Shown here: positions 53,733-63,973 of the stretch, piece by piece
Layout of the letters: each line of letters opens with the position of its first letter
Numbering within the stretch: the stretch's first letter is position 1
Source of the DNA: Snuella lapsa
GTDB lineage: Bacteria > Bacteroidota > Bacteroidia > Flavobacteriales > Flavobacteriaceae
Direction of reading: 5' to 3'
Assembly (NCBI RefSeq): GCF_039539345.1
Contig: NZ_BAABCY010000034.1
Coordinates: 1-64,000, forward strand
Length of the DNA: 64,000 bases
Notes under the pieces: generated by a model
What the model saw: only the letters and a program-made list of their open reading frames with translations
Told to the model about the DNA's origin: nothing
Databases searched by the model: none
Translations under genes and position numbers: made by a program

Positions 53733-54509
53733 ATGGCAGTAGAAGTAAAAGAATTACTCGAAGCAGGTGTACATTTCGGTCACCTTACACGTAAATGGGA
53801 TCCAAACATGGCTCCTTACGTTTATATGGAGCGTAACGGCATCCATATTATCAACTTATACAAAACTGCGGCTAAAATTGAAGAAGCAAGTGCTGCTTTA
53901 AGCAAAATTGCTAACTCTGGTCGTAAAATATTATTCGTTGCAACAAAAAAGCAAGCTAAAGATATCGTTGCTGAAAAAGCTAGCGCTATTAACATGCCTT
54001 ACATCACAGAAAGATGGCCAGGTGGTATGTTAACCAACTTTGTTACTATCAGAAAAGCTGTTAAAAAAATGGCTTCTATAGATAGAATGAAGAAAGATGG
54101 TACTTTTAACACATTATCTAAAAAAGAGCGTTTACAAGTTGATCGTTTAAGAGCTAAGTTAGAGAAAAACTTAGGCTCTATTAGCGATATGACACGTTTA
54201 CCAGGTGCTTTATTTGTTGTAGATATTAAGCGTGAGCACATCGCGATTAAAGAAGCTCAAAAATTAAACATTCCTATTTTTGCTATGGTAGATACCAACT
54301 CGGACCCACGTCAAGTTGACTATGTAATTCCAGCAAATGATGACGCTTCTAAATCGATAGATAAAATCTTATCTCACGTAACAGATGCTATTGCAAATGG
54401 TTTAGCTGAACGCAAAGCTGAAAAAGATGCTGAAGCTGCTCCAAAAGAAAGCGCAAAGGCTAAAAAAGCAGCTCCTGCTAAAAAAGTTGCAGCTGAAGAG
54501 GAAGAATAA
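53733..54509 (+). CDS. rpsB: 30S ribosomal protein S2
   Basis: At 258 residues it has all S2 blocks: LLEAGVHFGHLTRKWDPNM, FVATKKQAKDIV, ERWPGGMLTNF, LPGALFVVDIKREHIAIKEA and DTNSDP. The last 30 residues are an Ala/Lys/Glu-rich tail common in Bacteroidota. It is followed by tsf after 84 bases. Confidence 0.98.
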   Translation: MAVEVKELLEAGVHFGHLTRKWDPNMAPYVYMERNGIHIINLYKTAAKIEEASAALSKIANSGRKILFVATKKQAKDIVAEKASAINMPYITERWPGGMLTNFVTIRKAVKKMASIDRMKKDGTFNTLSKKERLQVDRLRAKLEKNLGSISDMTRLPGALFVVDIKREHIAIKEAQKLNIPIFAMVDTNSDPRQVDYVIPANDDASKSIDKILSHVTDAIANGLAERKAEKDAEAAPKESAKAKKAAPAKKVAAEEEE

Positions 54510-54531
54510 TTAATAATTACACAATACAAAT

Positions 54532-54578
54532 AAGTCGTTTAATTATTTTTTTTGTTAAAATATTTGAACGGCTTTTTT
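54532..54578 (+). terminator. Possible terminator or attenuator between rpsB and tsf
   Basis: AAGTCGTT (54532-54539) can pair with AACGGCTT (54567-54574, one G-T pair), directly followed by TTTT. The loop is long (27 bases, U-rich), so the strength is uncertain. It may only reduce read-through to tsf. Confidence 0.4.
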
Positions 54579-54593
54579 AAATTTTAAAATAGT

Positions 54594-55568
54594 ATGGAAT
54601 CTACGGTAAAAATTACAGCAGCAGAAGTAAACAAATTAAGACAAGCTACTGGTGCAGGAATGATGGATTGTAAAAAAGCTTTAGTTGAAGCTGGTGGTGA
54701 TTTTGATAAAGCTATTGAAGTTTTACGTAAAAAAGGACAAAAAGTAGCAGAAAAAAGAGCTGACAGAGAGTCTAGCGAAGGTGCTGCTGTTGCTAAAGTT
54801 AATGCAGACCAAACTAAAGGTGTTGCTATTGTTTTAGGGTGTGAGACTGACTTTGTTGGTAAAAATGAAAATTTCTTGAAACTAGCAAACCAATTAGGTG
54901 AGTTAGCATTAAACTTCGATTCTAAAGACGCATTCTTGGCATCTGATTTTGACGGCATGACCGTGGCTGATAAATTAGTTGAGCAAACTGGTGTTATTGG
55001 AGAGAAATTAGACATCAACGCTTTTGAAGTTATAGAAGCTCCTTACGTTGGTTCTTACGTTCATATTAATAAAATTGCTGCTTTAGTTGGACTATCTGCT
55101 AAAGTAGACAACGCAGAAACTTTAGTTAAAGATGCAGCTATGCAAGTTGCTTCTATGGGTGCTACAACATTATCTTATAAGGATTTTGATCCAGCATACA
55201 TAGCATCTGAAACTGAAGCTAGAATCGCTGTTATCGAAAAAGACAACGAAGAATTGGCTCGTTTAGGAAAAACACTTAAAAATGTACCTAAATACATTTC
55301 AATGGCTCAATTAACTCCTGAAGTTTTAGCGCAAGCTGAAGAAGATGCTAAGTCCGAATTAAAAGCTGAAGGTAAACCTGAGCAAATTTGGGACAGAATT
55401 CTTCCTGGAAAAATGGAGCGATTTATTTCTGACAATACAACTTTAGATCAAGAACAGTGTTTATTGGATCAAAAGTTCATTAAAGATGAAAAGAAAACAG
55501 TTGCTGAATATGTAAAAACCTATGGTGATGTTGAAATCTCAGGTTTTAAACGTGCTTCAGTAGGATAA
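54594..55568 (+). CDS. tsf: elongation factor Ts
   Basis: This 324-residue EF-Ts exchanges nucleotide on EF-Tu. Family blocks: LRQATGAGMMDCKKALVEAGGD, AIEVLRKKGQKVAEKRADRES, VLGCETDFVGKNENF, the core domain with HINKIAALVGL, and C-terminal GKMERFISDNTTLDQEQCLLDQ. The length is slightly above the usual 280-300 residues, as is typical in Bacteroidota. A strong terminator follows at 55597-55634. Confidence 0.98.
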   Translation: MESTVKITAAEVNKLRQATGAGMMDCKKALVEAGGDFDKAIEVLRKKGQKVAEKRADRESSEGAAVAKVNADQTKGVAIVLGCETDFVGKNENFLKLANQLGELALNFDSKDAFLASDFDGMTVADKLVEQTGVIGEKLDINAFEVIEAPYVGSYVHINKIAALVGLSAKVDNAETLVKDAAMQVASMGATTLSYKDFDPAYIASETEARIAVIEKDNEELARLGKTLKNVPKYISMAQLTPEVLAQAEEDAKSELKAEGKPEQIWDRILPGKMERFISDNTTLDQEQCLLDQKFIKDEKKTVAEYVKTYGDVEISGFKRASVG

Positions 55569-55596
55569 TATATCCAGAACAGTTTAGAGAATATTA

Positions 55597-55634
55597 AAAA
55601 AGGCCACTACGCTTCATAGATGTAGTGGCTTTTT
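55597..55634 (+). terminator. Rho-independent terminator after tsf
   Basis: The stem GCCACTAC / GTAGTGGC (55603-55610 with 55622-55629) is followed by TTTTT and preceded by AAAAA. It ends the rpsB-tsf transcript 29 bases after the tsf stop. Confidence 0.92.
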
Positions 55635-55791
55635 GTTATGAAACTATTCTGTTTAGTGCCTTAGCCTACTATTAATTTTAATCATCCATAATTTTGCTAA
55701 ACTCCACTTCTCTAATCCACAAAAAAATTATGTAGTTTTGCACAACTTTTATTCCGATCCAAATCGGACATCATTATTTATAATAAATTCA

Positions 55792-56499
55792 ATGAAATAC
55801 AAACGCATACTTCTTAAACTATCTGGTGAAGCCTTAATGGGAGATCGCCAATACGGTATTGATCCCGAACGCTTATCGGAATACGCAGCAGACATAAAGA
55901 CAATTACAGATAAAGGTGTTGAAGTAGCCATCGTAATTGGTGGCGGCAATATTTTTAGAGGTGTTGCTGGAGCTAGTGAAGGTATGGATCGTGTTCAAGG
56001 CGACCATATGGGGATGTTGGCCACCGTTATTAATGGCCTAGCTTTACAAAGTGCACTGGAGAATACAGGTATTCCTACCCGATTGCAATCCGCTATTAAA
56101 ATAAACGAAGTTGCCGAACCCTTTATTCGTCGAAGAGCAATGCGCCACTTGGAAAAAGGACGTGTTGTGATTTTTGGAGGCGGAACCGGGAATCCGTATT
56201 TTACAACCGATTCTGCGGCAGTTTTAAGAGCCATAGAAATTGAAGCCGATGTTATTTTAAAGGGAACTCGTGTAGACGGTATTTACAATGCCGACCCCGA
56301 AAAAGATGCCAAAGCAACAAAGTTTAACACTATTTCTTTCGACGATGTGCTTCGCAAAGGATTAAAGGTAATGGATACAACAGCTTTTACTTTAAGTCAG
56401 GAAAACGAATTACCAATTATTGTCTTCGACATGAACAAAAAAGGCAACTTATTTAAGGTTGTATCGGGAGAAAACATTGGAACGGAAGTAAACATATAA
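55792..56499 (+). CDS. pyrH: UMP kinase
   Basis: At 235 residues from MKYKRILLKLSGEALMG it is standard length and makes UDP from UMP in pyrimidine synthesis. Blocks: VAIVIGGGNIFRG, DHMGMLATVINGLAL, VVIFGGGTGNPYFTTDSAA, LKGTRVDGIYNADP. An upstream in-frame ATG at 55738 is rejected because a TAGTTTTG -7 element (55733-55740) overlaps it. A second -7-like TAATTTTG is at 55689-55696. Confidence 0.98.
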   Translation: MKYKRILLKLSGEALMGDRQYGIDPERLSEYAADIKTITDKGVEVAIVIGGGNIFRGVAGASEGMDRVQGDHMGMLATVINGLALQSALENTGIPTRLQSAIKINEVAEPFIRRRAMRHLEKGRVVIFGGGTGNPYFTTDSAAVLRAIEIEADVILKGTRVDGIYNADPEKDAKATKFNTISFDDVLRKGLKVMDTTAFTLSQENELPIIVFDMNKKGNLFKVVSGENIGTEVNI

Positions 56500-56623
56500 C
56501 TTGGCTCGATTTTTGAAATAAAGGCTAAATAATTATAAAAAATAATTTCTTCGTGTTTTGTTTTTTATAATAAATTTGTGAGATCAACAATTAATTAACT
56601 AGCTAATAACAAAGTTAATACCC

Positions 56624-57181
56624 ATGAACGACGACATAGATTTTATCTTAGATACGACAAAAGAGGCAATGGACAAAGCCATTAAACATTTGGAAAAGCA
56701 ATTAACAAACATAAGAGCTGGAAAAGCCAGCCCTGCTATGCTTGGAAGTGTAATGGTAGATTATTACGGTTCACAAACACCATTAAATCAAGTTGCCAAT
56801 GTTAATACCCCGGACGGTAGAACCATAACCGTTCAGCCTTGGGAGAAAAGTATGCTTCAAGAAATTGAACGTGGTATTATGTATGCCAATCTAGGGTTTA
56901 ACCCTATGAACAATGGGGAATCCATTATAATTAATGTACCACCATTAACTGAAGAACGTCGCCGCGAATTGGCAAAACAAGCTAAAGCTGAAGCTGAAGA
57001 AGCAAAGATTGGAATTAGAAATGCCAGAAAGGAAGCCAATAACGACATCAAGAAGTTAGAAGATGTTTCTGAAGACCTAAAAAGCAATGCTGAAATTGAC
57101 GTACAACAAATGACCGACAAATACGTTAAAAAAGTTGACGACATTTTCACCACCAAGGAAAACGAAATTATGACTGTATAA
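56624..57181 (+). CDS. frr: ribosome recycling factor
   Basis: This 185-residue RRF splits post-termination ribosomes together with EF-G. Family blocks: LEKQLTNIRAGKASPAML, VDYYGSQTPLNQVANV, PWEKSMLQEIERGI, PLTEERRRELAKQAK. It follows pyrH at 124 bases, with TAAATTTG (56571-56578) as a candidate -7 of its own. A terminator follows at 57188-57212. Confidence 0.98.
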   Translation: MNDDIDFILDTTKEAMDKAIKHLEKQLTNIRAGKASPAMLGSVMVDYYGSQTPLNQVANVNTPDGRTITVQPWEKSMLQEIERGIMYANLGFNPMNNGESIIINVPPLTEERRRELAKQAKAEAEEAKIGIRNARKEANNDIKKLEDVSEDLKSNAEIDVQQMTDKYVKKVDDIFTTKENEIMTV

Positions 57182-57187
57182 CTTGGG

Positions 57188-57212
57188 AAGCGACTTAAAT
57201 GTCGCTTTTTTT
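57188..57212 (+). terminator. Rho-independent terminator after frr
   Basis: The stem AAGCGAC / GTCGCTT with loop TTAAAT is followed by TTTTT, seven bases after the frr stop. Confidence 0.92.
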
Positions 57213-57239
57213 GTAACCTAACCTGTTGCTTTAGCGCGA

Positions 57240-58511
57240 ATGTTTAAACCTATTTATCTTCTTTTTTTTTGTTTATTTTCTGTATTAGCGCACACGCAAA
57301 CAGCTTCTAACACGGCTTTTGAAACGCAACAGGACTCCATAAAAAAAAGCCTTTTTATAAAGCAATTGGGGAATGGGTTTTTACCAACTAAATACTTTAA
57401 TTTTGATTTAAGGTACCTTGTAAAATTCAATCAGCATGAAGGGTTTAGAACAGGGTTAGGAGGTGTAACAAACAATGCTTTTTCTAAAAAATACCGTTTA
57501 AATGGTTATTTGGTTTACGGTTTTGCCGACCAACGCTTTAAATACAGTATAGGAGGAGGTTTTAGGATTGCCCATAAAACAAATACTTGGCTGAATCTAT
57601 CTTATACTGATGACTTACAAGAGACCGGTAGTACAAAATTTCTAACAGATAAGCGTTTTTTCCAATTTTTTGAACCACGTTTATTAAATATCGATCTGTT
57701 TCATAAACATATTACTCAAGCTATTTCCTTAGAACACAGGCTATTCTCCAAATTATTAACAGAAACGCAATTCGCGGTAAGCGCTATTGAGCCGACTTAC
57801 AACTATAGTTTCTATATAAATGACAAAATCCATAACGTATATGACCTAAGTGCTTTAAAAATAGCTTTTCAATGGAGTCCATTTAGTAATTTTGAATACT
57901 CCGAAAAAGGGTTGAAAGAAACCAAAAAAGGATTCCCAAAATTCACTTTACAGTACACTAAAAATTTTAAAGATGTATTTAAAAGTGATTTTGCCTTTTC
58001 TAAAGTAGATTTCAGGACCATTTATCAAACCGGGACAAAAGACAATATTGCGTCTGAGGTTATTTTGGTTTCTGGCATTGCCAATGGCAACACTCCCTTA
58101 ACACACCTGTACCATGCTTATCCCAACAACATAAACAAACAACAAATACTCCAACGCTTTTCGGTTGCTGGATTAAATAGTTTTGAGACCATGTTCTTTA
58201 ACGAATTCTTTTCAGATAAGTTTACTACTATTCAATTTAAACAATACCTAAAGCCTTTTGAAATTACAGAACGCTATAAACCTCAACTTGTTTTAATAAC
58301 ACGCTATGCCATTGGAACTATGAAAAACATTGACAGGCACTTAAACATGAGTTTTGACACATTAGATCATGGCTATACCGAATCTGGTTTTGAAATCAAC
58401 AAGCTATTGTTTGGTTTCGGTTTAAGTTTCACCTATCGCTACGGAGCCTATCACTTAGCTCAAGTAGAAGATAATGTGGCTCTTAAATTCACATTTAACG
58501 TAACTTTATAA
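57240..58511 (+). CDS. DUF5686-like outer-membrane barrel protein
   Basis: This 423-residue protein has a signal peptide (YLLFFCLFSVLAHTQ) and a long run of beta-strand segments ending in KFTFNVTL, as expected of an outer-membrane barrel. The strands resemble the C-terminal barrel of DUF5686/carboxypeptidase-like proteins of Bacteroidota (EHRLFSKL, FKDVFKSDFAFSKVD, SFETMFFNEFFSDKF). The N-terminal carboxypeptidase-regulatory domain of the long family members is absent, so this is a short form. Function unknown. It is followed by an RND-type protein in the same direction. Confidence 0.8.
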   Translation: MFKPIYLLFFCLFSVLAHTQTASNTAFETQQDSIKKSLFIKQLGNGFLPTKYFNFDLRYLVKFNQHEGFRTGLGGVTNNAFSKKYRLNGYLVYGFADQRFKYSIGGGFRIAHKTNTWLNLSYTDDLQETGSTKFLTDKRFFQFFEPRLLNIDLFHKHITQAISLEHRLFSKLLTETQFAVSAIEPTYNYSFYINDKIHNVYDLSALKIAFQWSPFSNFEYSEKGLKETKKGFPKFTLQYTKNFKDVFKSDFAFSKVDFRTIYQTGTKDNIASEVILVSGIANGNTPLTHLYHAYPNNINKQQILQRFSVAGLNSFETMFFNEFFSDKFTTIQFKQYLKPFEITERYKPQLVLITRYAIGTMKNIDRHLNMSFDTLDHGYTESGFEINKLLFGFGLSFTYRYGAYHLAQVEDNVALKFTFNVTL

Positions 58512-58571
58512 AGTATTTCAGGCGAGTAATACATTGGATTTTTCTACCTTTGCCAATCTTTTATCAAAAGT

Positions 58572-60971
58572 ATGTTCAAACTTTTTACAAAAAATTTTTG
58601 GGATGTTACCGCTAGGTTAATTCTGCGCAATAAAATAACGATCCTTATTGGCATTATATTACTTACCGTATTTTTTAGTCGCCAATGGGACAACATGCGT
58701 TTTACGTATACCGAGGCCAATTTACTCCCTGATGACCATGAGGTAAATATAACCTATAACAACTTTTTAAAAACTTTTGGAGAAGAAGGCAATCTTATTG
58801 TTTTAGGTGTAAAAGACAGTACTTTATTTACAGTTGCCAAATTAAACGCCTGGAACAAACTATCGGAAGACTTTAAGCAGTATAAGAATGAAGTAGAATC
58901 GGTAGTATCTATAAAAGATCTTCAAAAGCTTATTAAGGACAATGTTAACGAGAAATTTAAACTGGAACCTTTTATAAAGGATACTATAGCTTCTATTGAA
59001 CAAATAGATGTGCTTCAAGACGAATTATTCAAGAAATATCCGTTTTATGATAATTTTCTGTTCAATAAAGACACAAAAACCATTCGAACAGCCATTTATT
59101 TAAAAAAAGACATTGTAAACACGCCTACTAGAAAAGATTTTATTGTTAATGTTTTACTTCCAAGAATTAACAAGTTCCAAGAGGAAAATAATCTCGACGT
59201 AAGGGTTTCGGGAATGCCTTACATTCGTACTTTAAATTCACAAAATATAATTGATGAAATTAGTGAATTTGTGGTAGCTGCCCTATTAGTTACCTCACTC
59301 ATTTTCTTTTTCTTTTTCAGATCGTTTAGAGCAACCTTTATCTCATTAATTGTTGTTTGTATTGGAGTTATGTGGACTCTAGGAATATTAGGGCTTTTAA
59401 ATTACGAAATTACTGTTTTAACAGCGCTTATTCCTCCCCTAATTATTGTAATAGGCATTCCAAATTGTATCTTTTTAATTAACAAGTACCAACACGAGGT
59501 TAAACTGCATGGCAACAAAGTAAAATCCCTACAGCGTGTCATTACAAAAATTGGTAATGCGACCCTAATGACCAATGTTACGACTGCATCGGGCTTTGCT
59601 ACTTTTATACTTACAGAAAGCAAACTTTTAAAGGAATTTGGCGTCGTTGCTTCGCTAAGTATTTTGGCAATCTTCATTTTATGCCTACTCATCATTCCTA
59701 TTATCTATACCTTTTTACCCTACCCTAAAGACCGCCATTTAGAGCATTTAAACAAACGGTGGATTGGTGGTTTTGTAAACTGGATGGAGCATATGGTAAG
59801 GAAAAAACGTATAACCATTTATGCGTCTTCGGTTATTTTACTTATAGTAAGCATGATTGGCATTTACCAGATAAAAATTTCGGGAAGCCTTATAGAAGAC
59901 ATGCCGAAAAAAACAGAATTCTTTAAAGACATTCGCTTTTTTGAAGAAGAGTTTAACGGTATCATGCCTTTGGAAATTATGATTGACACCAAACGTAAAA
60001 AAGGTGTTATGAAATTATCCACATTAAGGAGCATGGACGCTTTAGAAGATCTTATCATTGAAACACCCGAATTATCGAAACCTATTTCAGTAGTTAGTTT
60101 GGTTAAATATTCTAAGCAGGCTTACTACAATGGCAACCCTAAATTCTATCAACTACCAACATCGCAAGAAAACAGCTTTATTCTATCGTATGCTAAAAAC
60201 TCAACCTCCAATGTGGGGTTGTTGAATAATTTTGTAGACAGCACCGGGCAATATGCTAGAATTACTACGTTTATGAAAGATATTGGCACCGATAAAATGG
60301 AACGTATCGAAGAGAATCTACAAAATAAAATCAACAAGGTTTTTCCAAAGGAGCGATACGATGTAACCATGACGGGTAAAGCTTTGGTCTTCCAAAAAGG
60401 CACTAATTACTTAGTTAAGAATTTAGCTATTTCCTTATCGCTTGCTATTTTTTTAATCTCCATTTTTATGGCATACATGTTTAGATCTGGAAGGATGATT
60501 ATTGTATCCCTTATACCTAACCTTTTACCGCTTTTGGTAACAGCTGGCCTTATGGGCTATTTAGGGGTACCCATTAAGCCTTCAACCATTTTGGTTTTTA
60601 GTATTGCCTTTGGTATTTCCGTGGATGATACCATCCATTTTTTAGCAAAATACAGACAAGAACTGCAAGCAAATCATTGGAAAATAAAAACATCAGTCTA
60701 TGGAGCCTTACGAGAAACAGGGGTAAGTATGTTCTACACGTCAATTGTACTGTTCTTTGGTTTTTCAGTATTTACCATTTCCAATTTTGGAGGTACAGTC
60801 GCATTGGGTGCGCTAGTATCTATCACCCTCTTGTTTGCCATGCTTTCCAACTTACTGGTACTGCCTTCATTGCTTTTATCTTTAGAACGCAGTATTGCCA
60901 ACAAGCAAGTTTTAAAAGAGCCTTCCATTAATATTATACCAGAAGGCGATGACGAAAACACAAACTCATAA
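58572..60971 (+). CDS. RND/MMPL family transporter
   Basis: This 799-residue protein has about 12 membrane helices in two repeats (helices 2-6 at about 235-390, helices 8-12 at about 620-780), each with a large periplasmic loop between helices 1-2 and 7-8. Motifs of the sterol-sensing-domain-like core are visible (GIPNCIFLINKYQHEV, GISVDDTIHFLAKYRQE). It belongs to the MMPL/hopanoid-RND-like branch rather than AcrB-type drug pumps. The substrate could be lipid. TACCTTTG at 58545-58552 is a -7 element just before the ATG. Confidence 0.9.
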   Translation: MFKLFTKNFWDVTARLILRNKITILIGIILLTVFFSRQWDNMRFTYTEANLLPDDHEVNITYNNFLKTFGEEGNLIVLGVKDSTLFTVAKLNAWNKLSEDFKQYKNEVESVVSIKDLQKLIKDNVNEKFKLEPFIKDTIASIEQIDVLQDELFKKYPFYDNFLFNKDTKTIRTAIYLKKDIVNTPTRKDFIVNVLLPRINKFQEENNLDVRVSGMPYIRTLNSQNIIDEISEFVVAALLVTSLIFFFFFRSFRATFISLIVVCIGVMWTLGILGLLNYEITVLTALIPPLIIVIGIPNCIFLINKYQHEVKLHGNKVKSLQRVITKIGNATLMTNVTTASGFATFILTESKLLKEFGVVASLSILAIFILCLLIIPIIYTFLPYPKDRHLEHLNKRWIGGFVNWMEHMVRKKRITIYASSVILLIVSMIGIYQIKISGSLIEDMPKKTEFFKDIRFFEEEFNGIMPLEIMIDTKRKKGVMKLSTLRSMDALEDLIIETPELSKPISVVSLVKYSKQAYYNGNPKFYQLPTSQENSFILSYAKNSTSNVGLLNNFVDSTGQYARITTFMKDIGTDKMERIEENLQNKINKVFPKERYDVTMTGKALVFQKGTNYLVKNLAISLSLAIFLISIFMAYMFRSGRMIIVSLIPNLLPLLVTAGLMGYLGVPIKPSTILVFSIAFGISVDDTIHFLAKYRQELQANHWKIKTSVYGALRETGVSMFYTSIVLFFGFSVFTISNFGGTVALGALVSITLLFAMLSNLLVLPSLLLSLERSIANKQVLKEPSINIIPEGDDENTNS

Positions 60972-61007
60972 CAATAAAAAATTATCTTTGTTATAAATAT
61001 TTAGTAT

Positions 61008-62441
61008 ATGAAAACAAGCACTGTTTCGGAACTTTTATCACAAGAAAATGTTTTAACAGAAGTAGATATTAAAGGTTGGGTAAGAACGTTTAGAGCGAAT
61101 CGTTTTATAGCTTTAAACGACGGCTCTACGATAAACAATATCCAATGTGTTATTGATTTTGAAAAGTTTGACGATACAATTTTGAAACGCATAGCAACAG
61201 GTGCAGCTATACATGTTACAGGAGAATTGGTCGAAAGCCAAGGTAAAGGGCAATCTGTAGAAATACAAGTCGAGTCTTTAGAGGTTTTAGGGGATTCAGA
61301 TCCTGAAACCTATCCTATTCAACCTAAAAAACATTCCTTTGAGTTTTTAAGGGAAAATGCACACTTACGTACCAGAACAAATACATTTAGTGCCGTTATG
61401 CGTTTGCGTTCTGCTTTATCGTTCGCCATACACAAATATTTTAACGATAATGGGTTTTACTATATGCACACACCCATTATTACCGGTAGTGATGCTGAAG
61501 GGGCTGGTGAAATGTTTCGTGTAACCGCATTAGATGCCAAAAATCCGCCACTAAATGATGATGGCAAAGTAGATTATAGCCAAGATTTTTTTGGTAAAGA
61601 AACCAATCTTACCGTTTCTGGTCAGTTAGAAGCCGAGACCTATGCCATGTCTTTAGGAAAAGTTTATACGTTTGGCCCAACTTTTAGAGCAGAAAATTCA
61701 AATACCTCACGTCATTTGGCAGAGTTTTGGATGATTGAACCAGAAGTAGCCTTTATGGATCTTGCGGGAAATATGGATTTGGCAGAAGACTTTATGAAAT
61801 TTGTACTAAAGTACGTTTTAGAACATAACAAAGAAGATCTAAACTTTCTGGACAAAAGGCTACAAGATGAAGATAAGTCAAAACCACAAGCAGAACGTAG
61901 TAACATGACACTTATTGAAAAGCTCAATTTTGTTACAGATAATCATTTTAAACGCGTTAGTTATACCGAAGCCATAGATATTTTAAGAAACTCTAAACCA
62001 AACAAGAAAAAGAAATTCAAATATCCTATAAACGAATGGGGTACGGATTTACAAAGTGAGCACGAACGTTATCTGGTAGAAAAACACTTTAAATGCCCTG
62101 TAATATTATTTGATTACCCAGCTAATATTAAAGCCTTTTATATGCGTTTGAATGACGATGGAAAAACCGTTCGAGCTATGGATATTTTATTTCCAGGCAT
62201 AGGTGAAATGGTTGGTGGATCGCAACGCGAAGAGCGCTTAGACGTTTTAAAAGAAAAAATGGCGGCCTTAAATATTCCAGAAGAGGAACTTTGGTGGTAT
62301 TTAGACCTACGTAAATATGGTTCTGCCGTACATTCGGGTTTTGGCCTCGGTTTCGAACGCCTTGTTATGTTCGTTACTGGAATGAGCAACATTAGAGATG
62401 TTATTCCGTTTCCAAGAACACCACAGAGCGCAGAGTTTTAA
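61008..62441 (+). CDS. asnS: asparagine--tRNA ligase
   Basis: This 477-residue class IIb synthetase has an N-terminal OB-fold anticodon-binding domain (VDIKGWVRTFRANRFIALNDGS) and the catalytic domain with GSDAEGAGEMF, the motif 2 segment GPTFRAENSNTSRHLAEFWMIEPE and the motif 3 segment GLGFERLVMFVTG. It charges tRNA-Asn directly. TATCTTTG (60983-60990) is the -7 element. The rpoN start is 72 bases downstream in the same direction. Confidence 0.98.
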   Translation: MKTSTVSELLSQENVLTEVDIKGWVRTFRANRFIALNDGSTINNIQCVIDFEKFDDTILKRIATGAAIHVTGELVESQGKGQSVEIQVESLEVLGDSDPETYPIQPKKHSFEFLRENAHLRTRTNTFSAVMRLRSALSFAIHKYFNDNGFYYMHTPIITGSDAEGAGEMFRVTALDAKNPPLNDDGKVDYSQDFFGKETNLTVSGQLEAETYAMSLGKVYTFGPTFRAENSNTSRHLAEFWMIEPEVAFMDLAGNMDLAEDFMKFVLKYVLEHNKEDLNFLDKRLQDEDKSKPQAERSNMTLIEKLNFVTDNHFKRVSYTEAIDILRNSKPNKKKKFKYPINEWGTDLQSEHERYLVEKHFKCPVILFDYPANIKAFYMRLNDDGKTVRAMDILFPGIGEMVGGSQREERLDVLKEKMAALNIPEEELWWYLDLRKYGSAVHSGFGLGFERLVMFVTGMSNIRDVIPFPRTPQSAEF

Positions 62442-62512
62442 GACAAAAAGAAGTCGTATTGCACAAAGAGATAAAAGAAATTTTATACTTTTATCTCAAA
62501 CCAAATTATAGC

Positions 62513-63973
62513 ATGCTTAAGCAACAGTTACAATTTAAATTATCGCAGAAATTGTCCCCGCAACAAATTCAATTGATGAAATTGATACAGTTGCCAACAC
62601 TTGCTTTTGAACAACGCTTAAAGCAAGAATTAGAGGAAAATCCAGCACTCGAACGGGGCAAGGAAAACCTCGATAATGAATTTGACCCAGATTTAGACAA
62701 TTCTACAGATGATTTTAATGACAATGAATCTATTAGCGCTGAAGATATTAATGTTGATGAATATTTAAGTGACGACGAAATACCAGACTACCGGACACAG
62801 GCAAATAATTACAGTAGTGATGATGAAGAAAAGACTATGCCCTATGCTGCCGGAACATCATTTACACAGTACCTAATAAACCAGCTAAACACCTACAGAC
62901 TTTCAGACGAAGAACGTGATATTGCAGAATTTCTAGTGGGCAGTGTTGACGAAAGCGGCTATATTCGTCGCTCGCTATCCGATATAATGGACGATCTGGC
63001 TTTCACCCAGAATGTGTATACTACTGAAGAGACGATTAAAAAAGTCCTAAAGATTGTACATCAATTAGATCCTGCTGGTGTAGGAGCTAGAAACTTACAA
63101 GAATGCTTAAGTATTCAGCTGCACAGAAAAGAAAAAACAGCCGACAATGCCCTAGCCATTAAAATTATTGACACGGCTTTTGAACAGTTTACCAAAAAGC
63201 ACTACAAAAAGCTAATACAAAAGTTTGACATAAGTGAGATTCAATTACGGGATGCCATATCTGAAATTGAGCATCTAAATCCTAAACCAGGTGGTTCGTA
63301 TTCGGGCAATAATAGGATCGTTGAGCACATCGTTCCCGATTTTGCTATTAAAATTGTAGATGGTGAACTGGAGTTAACATTAAATGGTCGCAATGCGCCC
63401 GAGTTACATGTATCCAGATCTTATAACGACATGCTTAAAGGCTATAAGGACACGAAAGAGAAATCGAAGTCCCAAAAAGATGCCATTATATTCATAAAAC
63501 AAAAACTAGATGCTGCTAAATGGTTTATTGAAGCAATAAAACAACGACAACAAACCCTATTTATAACCATGAGTGCCATTATGCACTATCAACGTGATTA
63601 TTTTTTAACCGGTGATGAGCGCATGCTAAAACCAATGATTCTCAAAGACATTGCCGATGAGATTGCCATGGATGTTTCTACTGTATCGCGGGTTGCCAAC
63701 AGTAAATATGTAGACACGCCTTATGGCACCAAACTTATAAAAGAATTCTTTTCTGAGTCTATGAAAAATGACCAGGGAGAAGATGTCTCTACAAGAGAAA
63801 TCAAAAAGATTCTGGAAACGGTTATTGAGGAAGAAAACAAGAAAAAACCCTTAACCGATGAAACATTGGCCAGTATTTTAAAAGAAAAAGGTTATCCCAT
63901 AGCCAGAAGAACTGTTGCAAAATATCGCGAACAATTAGACATTCCTGTAGCACGATTGCGCAAAAAGATATAA
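62513..63973 (+). CDS. rpoN: RNA polymerase sigma-54 factor
   Basis: From MLKQQLQFKLSQKLSPQQIQL the protein is 486 residues. It shows the N-terminal activator-interacting region (IQLMKLIQLPTLAFEQRLKQELEENPALE, in parts), an acidic linker (about 45-110), the core-binding domain (GSVDESGYI, LDPAGVGARNLQECL), the DNA-binding domain (TVSRVANSKYVDTPYGTKLIKEFF, in parts) and the RpoN box ARRTVAKYREQL. The start at 62459 given by the open frame is rejected because the conserved N terminus begins at 62513. In Flavobacteriia rpoN commonly follows asnS, as here. Confidence 0.97.
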   Translation: MLKQQLQFKLSQKLSPQQIQLMKLIQLPTLAFEQRLKQELEENPALERGKENLDNEFDPDLDNSTDDFNDNESISAEDINVDEYLSDDEIPDYRTQANNYSSDDEEKTMPYAAGTSFTQYLINQLNTYRLSDEERDIAEFLVGSVDESGYIRRSLSDIMDDLAFTQNVYTTEETIKKVLKIVHQLDPAGVGARNLQECLSIQLHRKEKTADNALAIKIIDTAFEQFTKKHYKKLIQKFDISEIQLRDAISEIEHLNPKPGGSYSGNNRIVEHIVPDFAIKIVDGELELTLNGRNAPELHVSRSYNDMLKGYKDTKEKSKSQKDAIIFIKQKLDAAKWFIEAIKQRQQTLFITMSAIMHYQRDYFLTGDERMLKPMILKDIADEIAMDVSTVSRVANSKYVDTPYGTKLIKEFFSESMKNDQGEDVSTREIKKILETVIEEENKKKPLTDETLASILKEKGYPIARRTVAKYREQLDIPVARLRKKI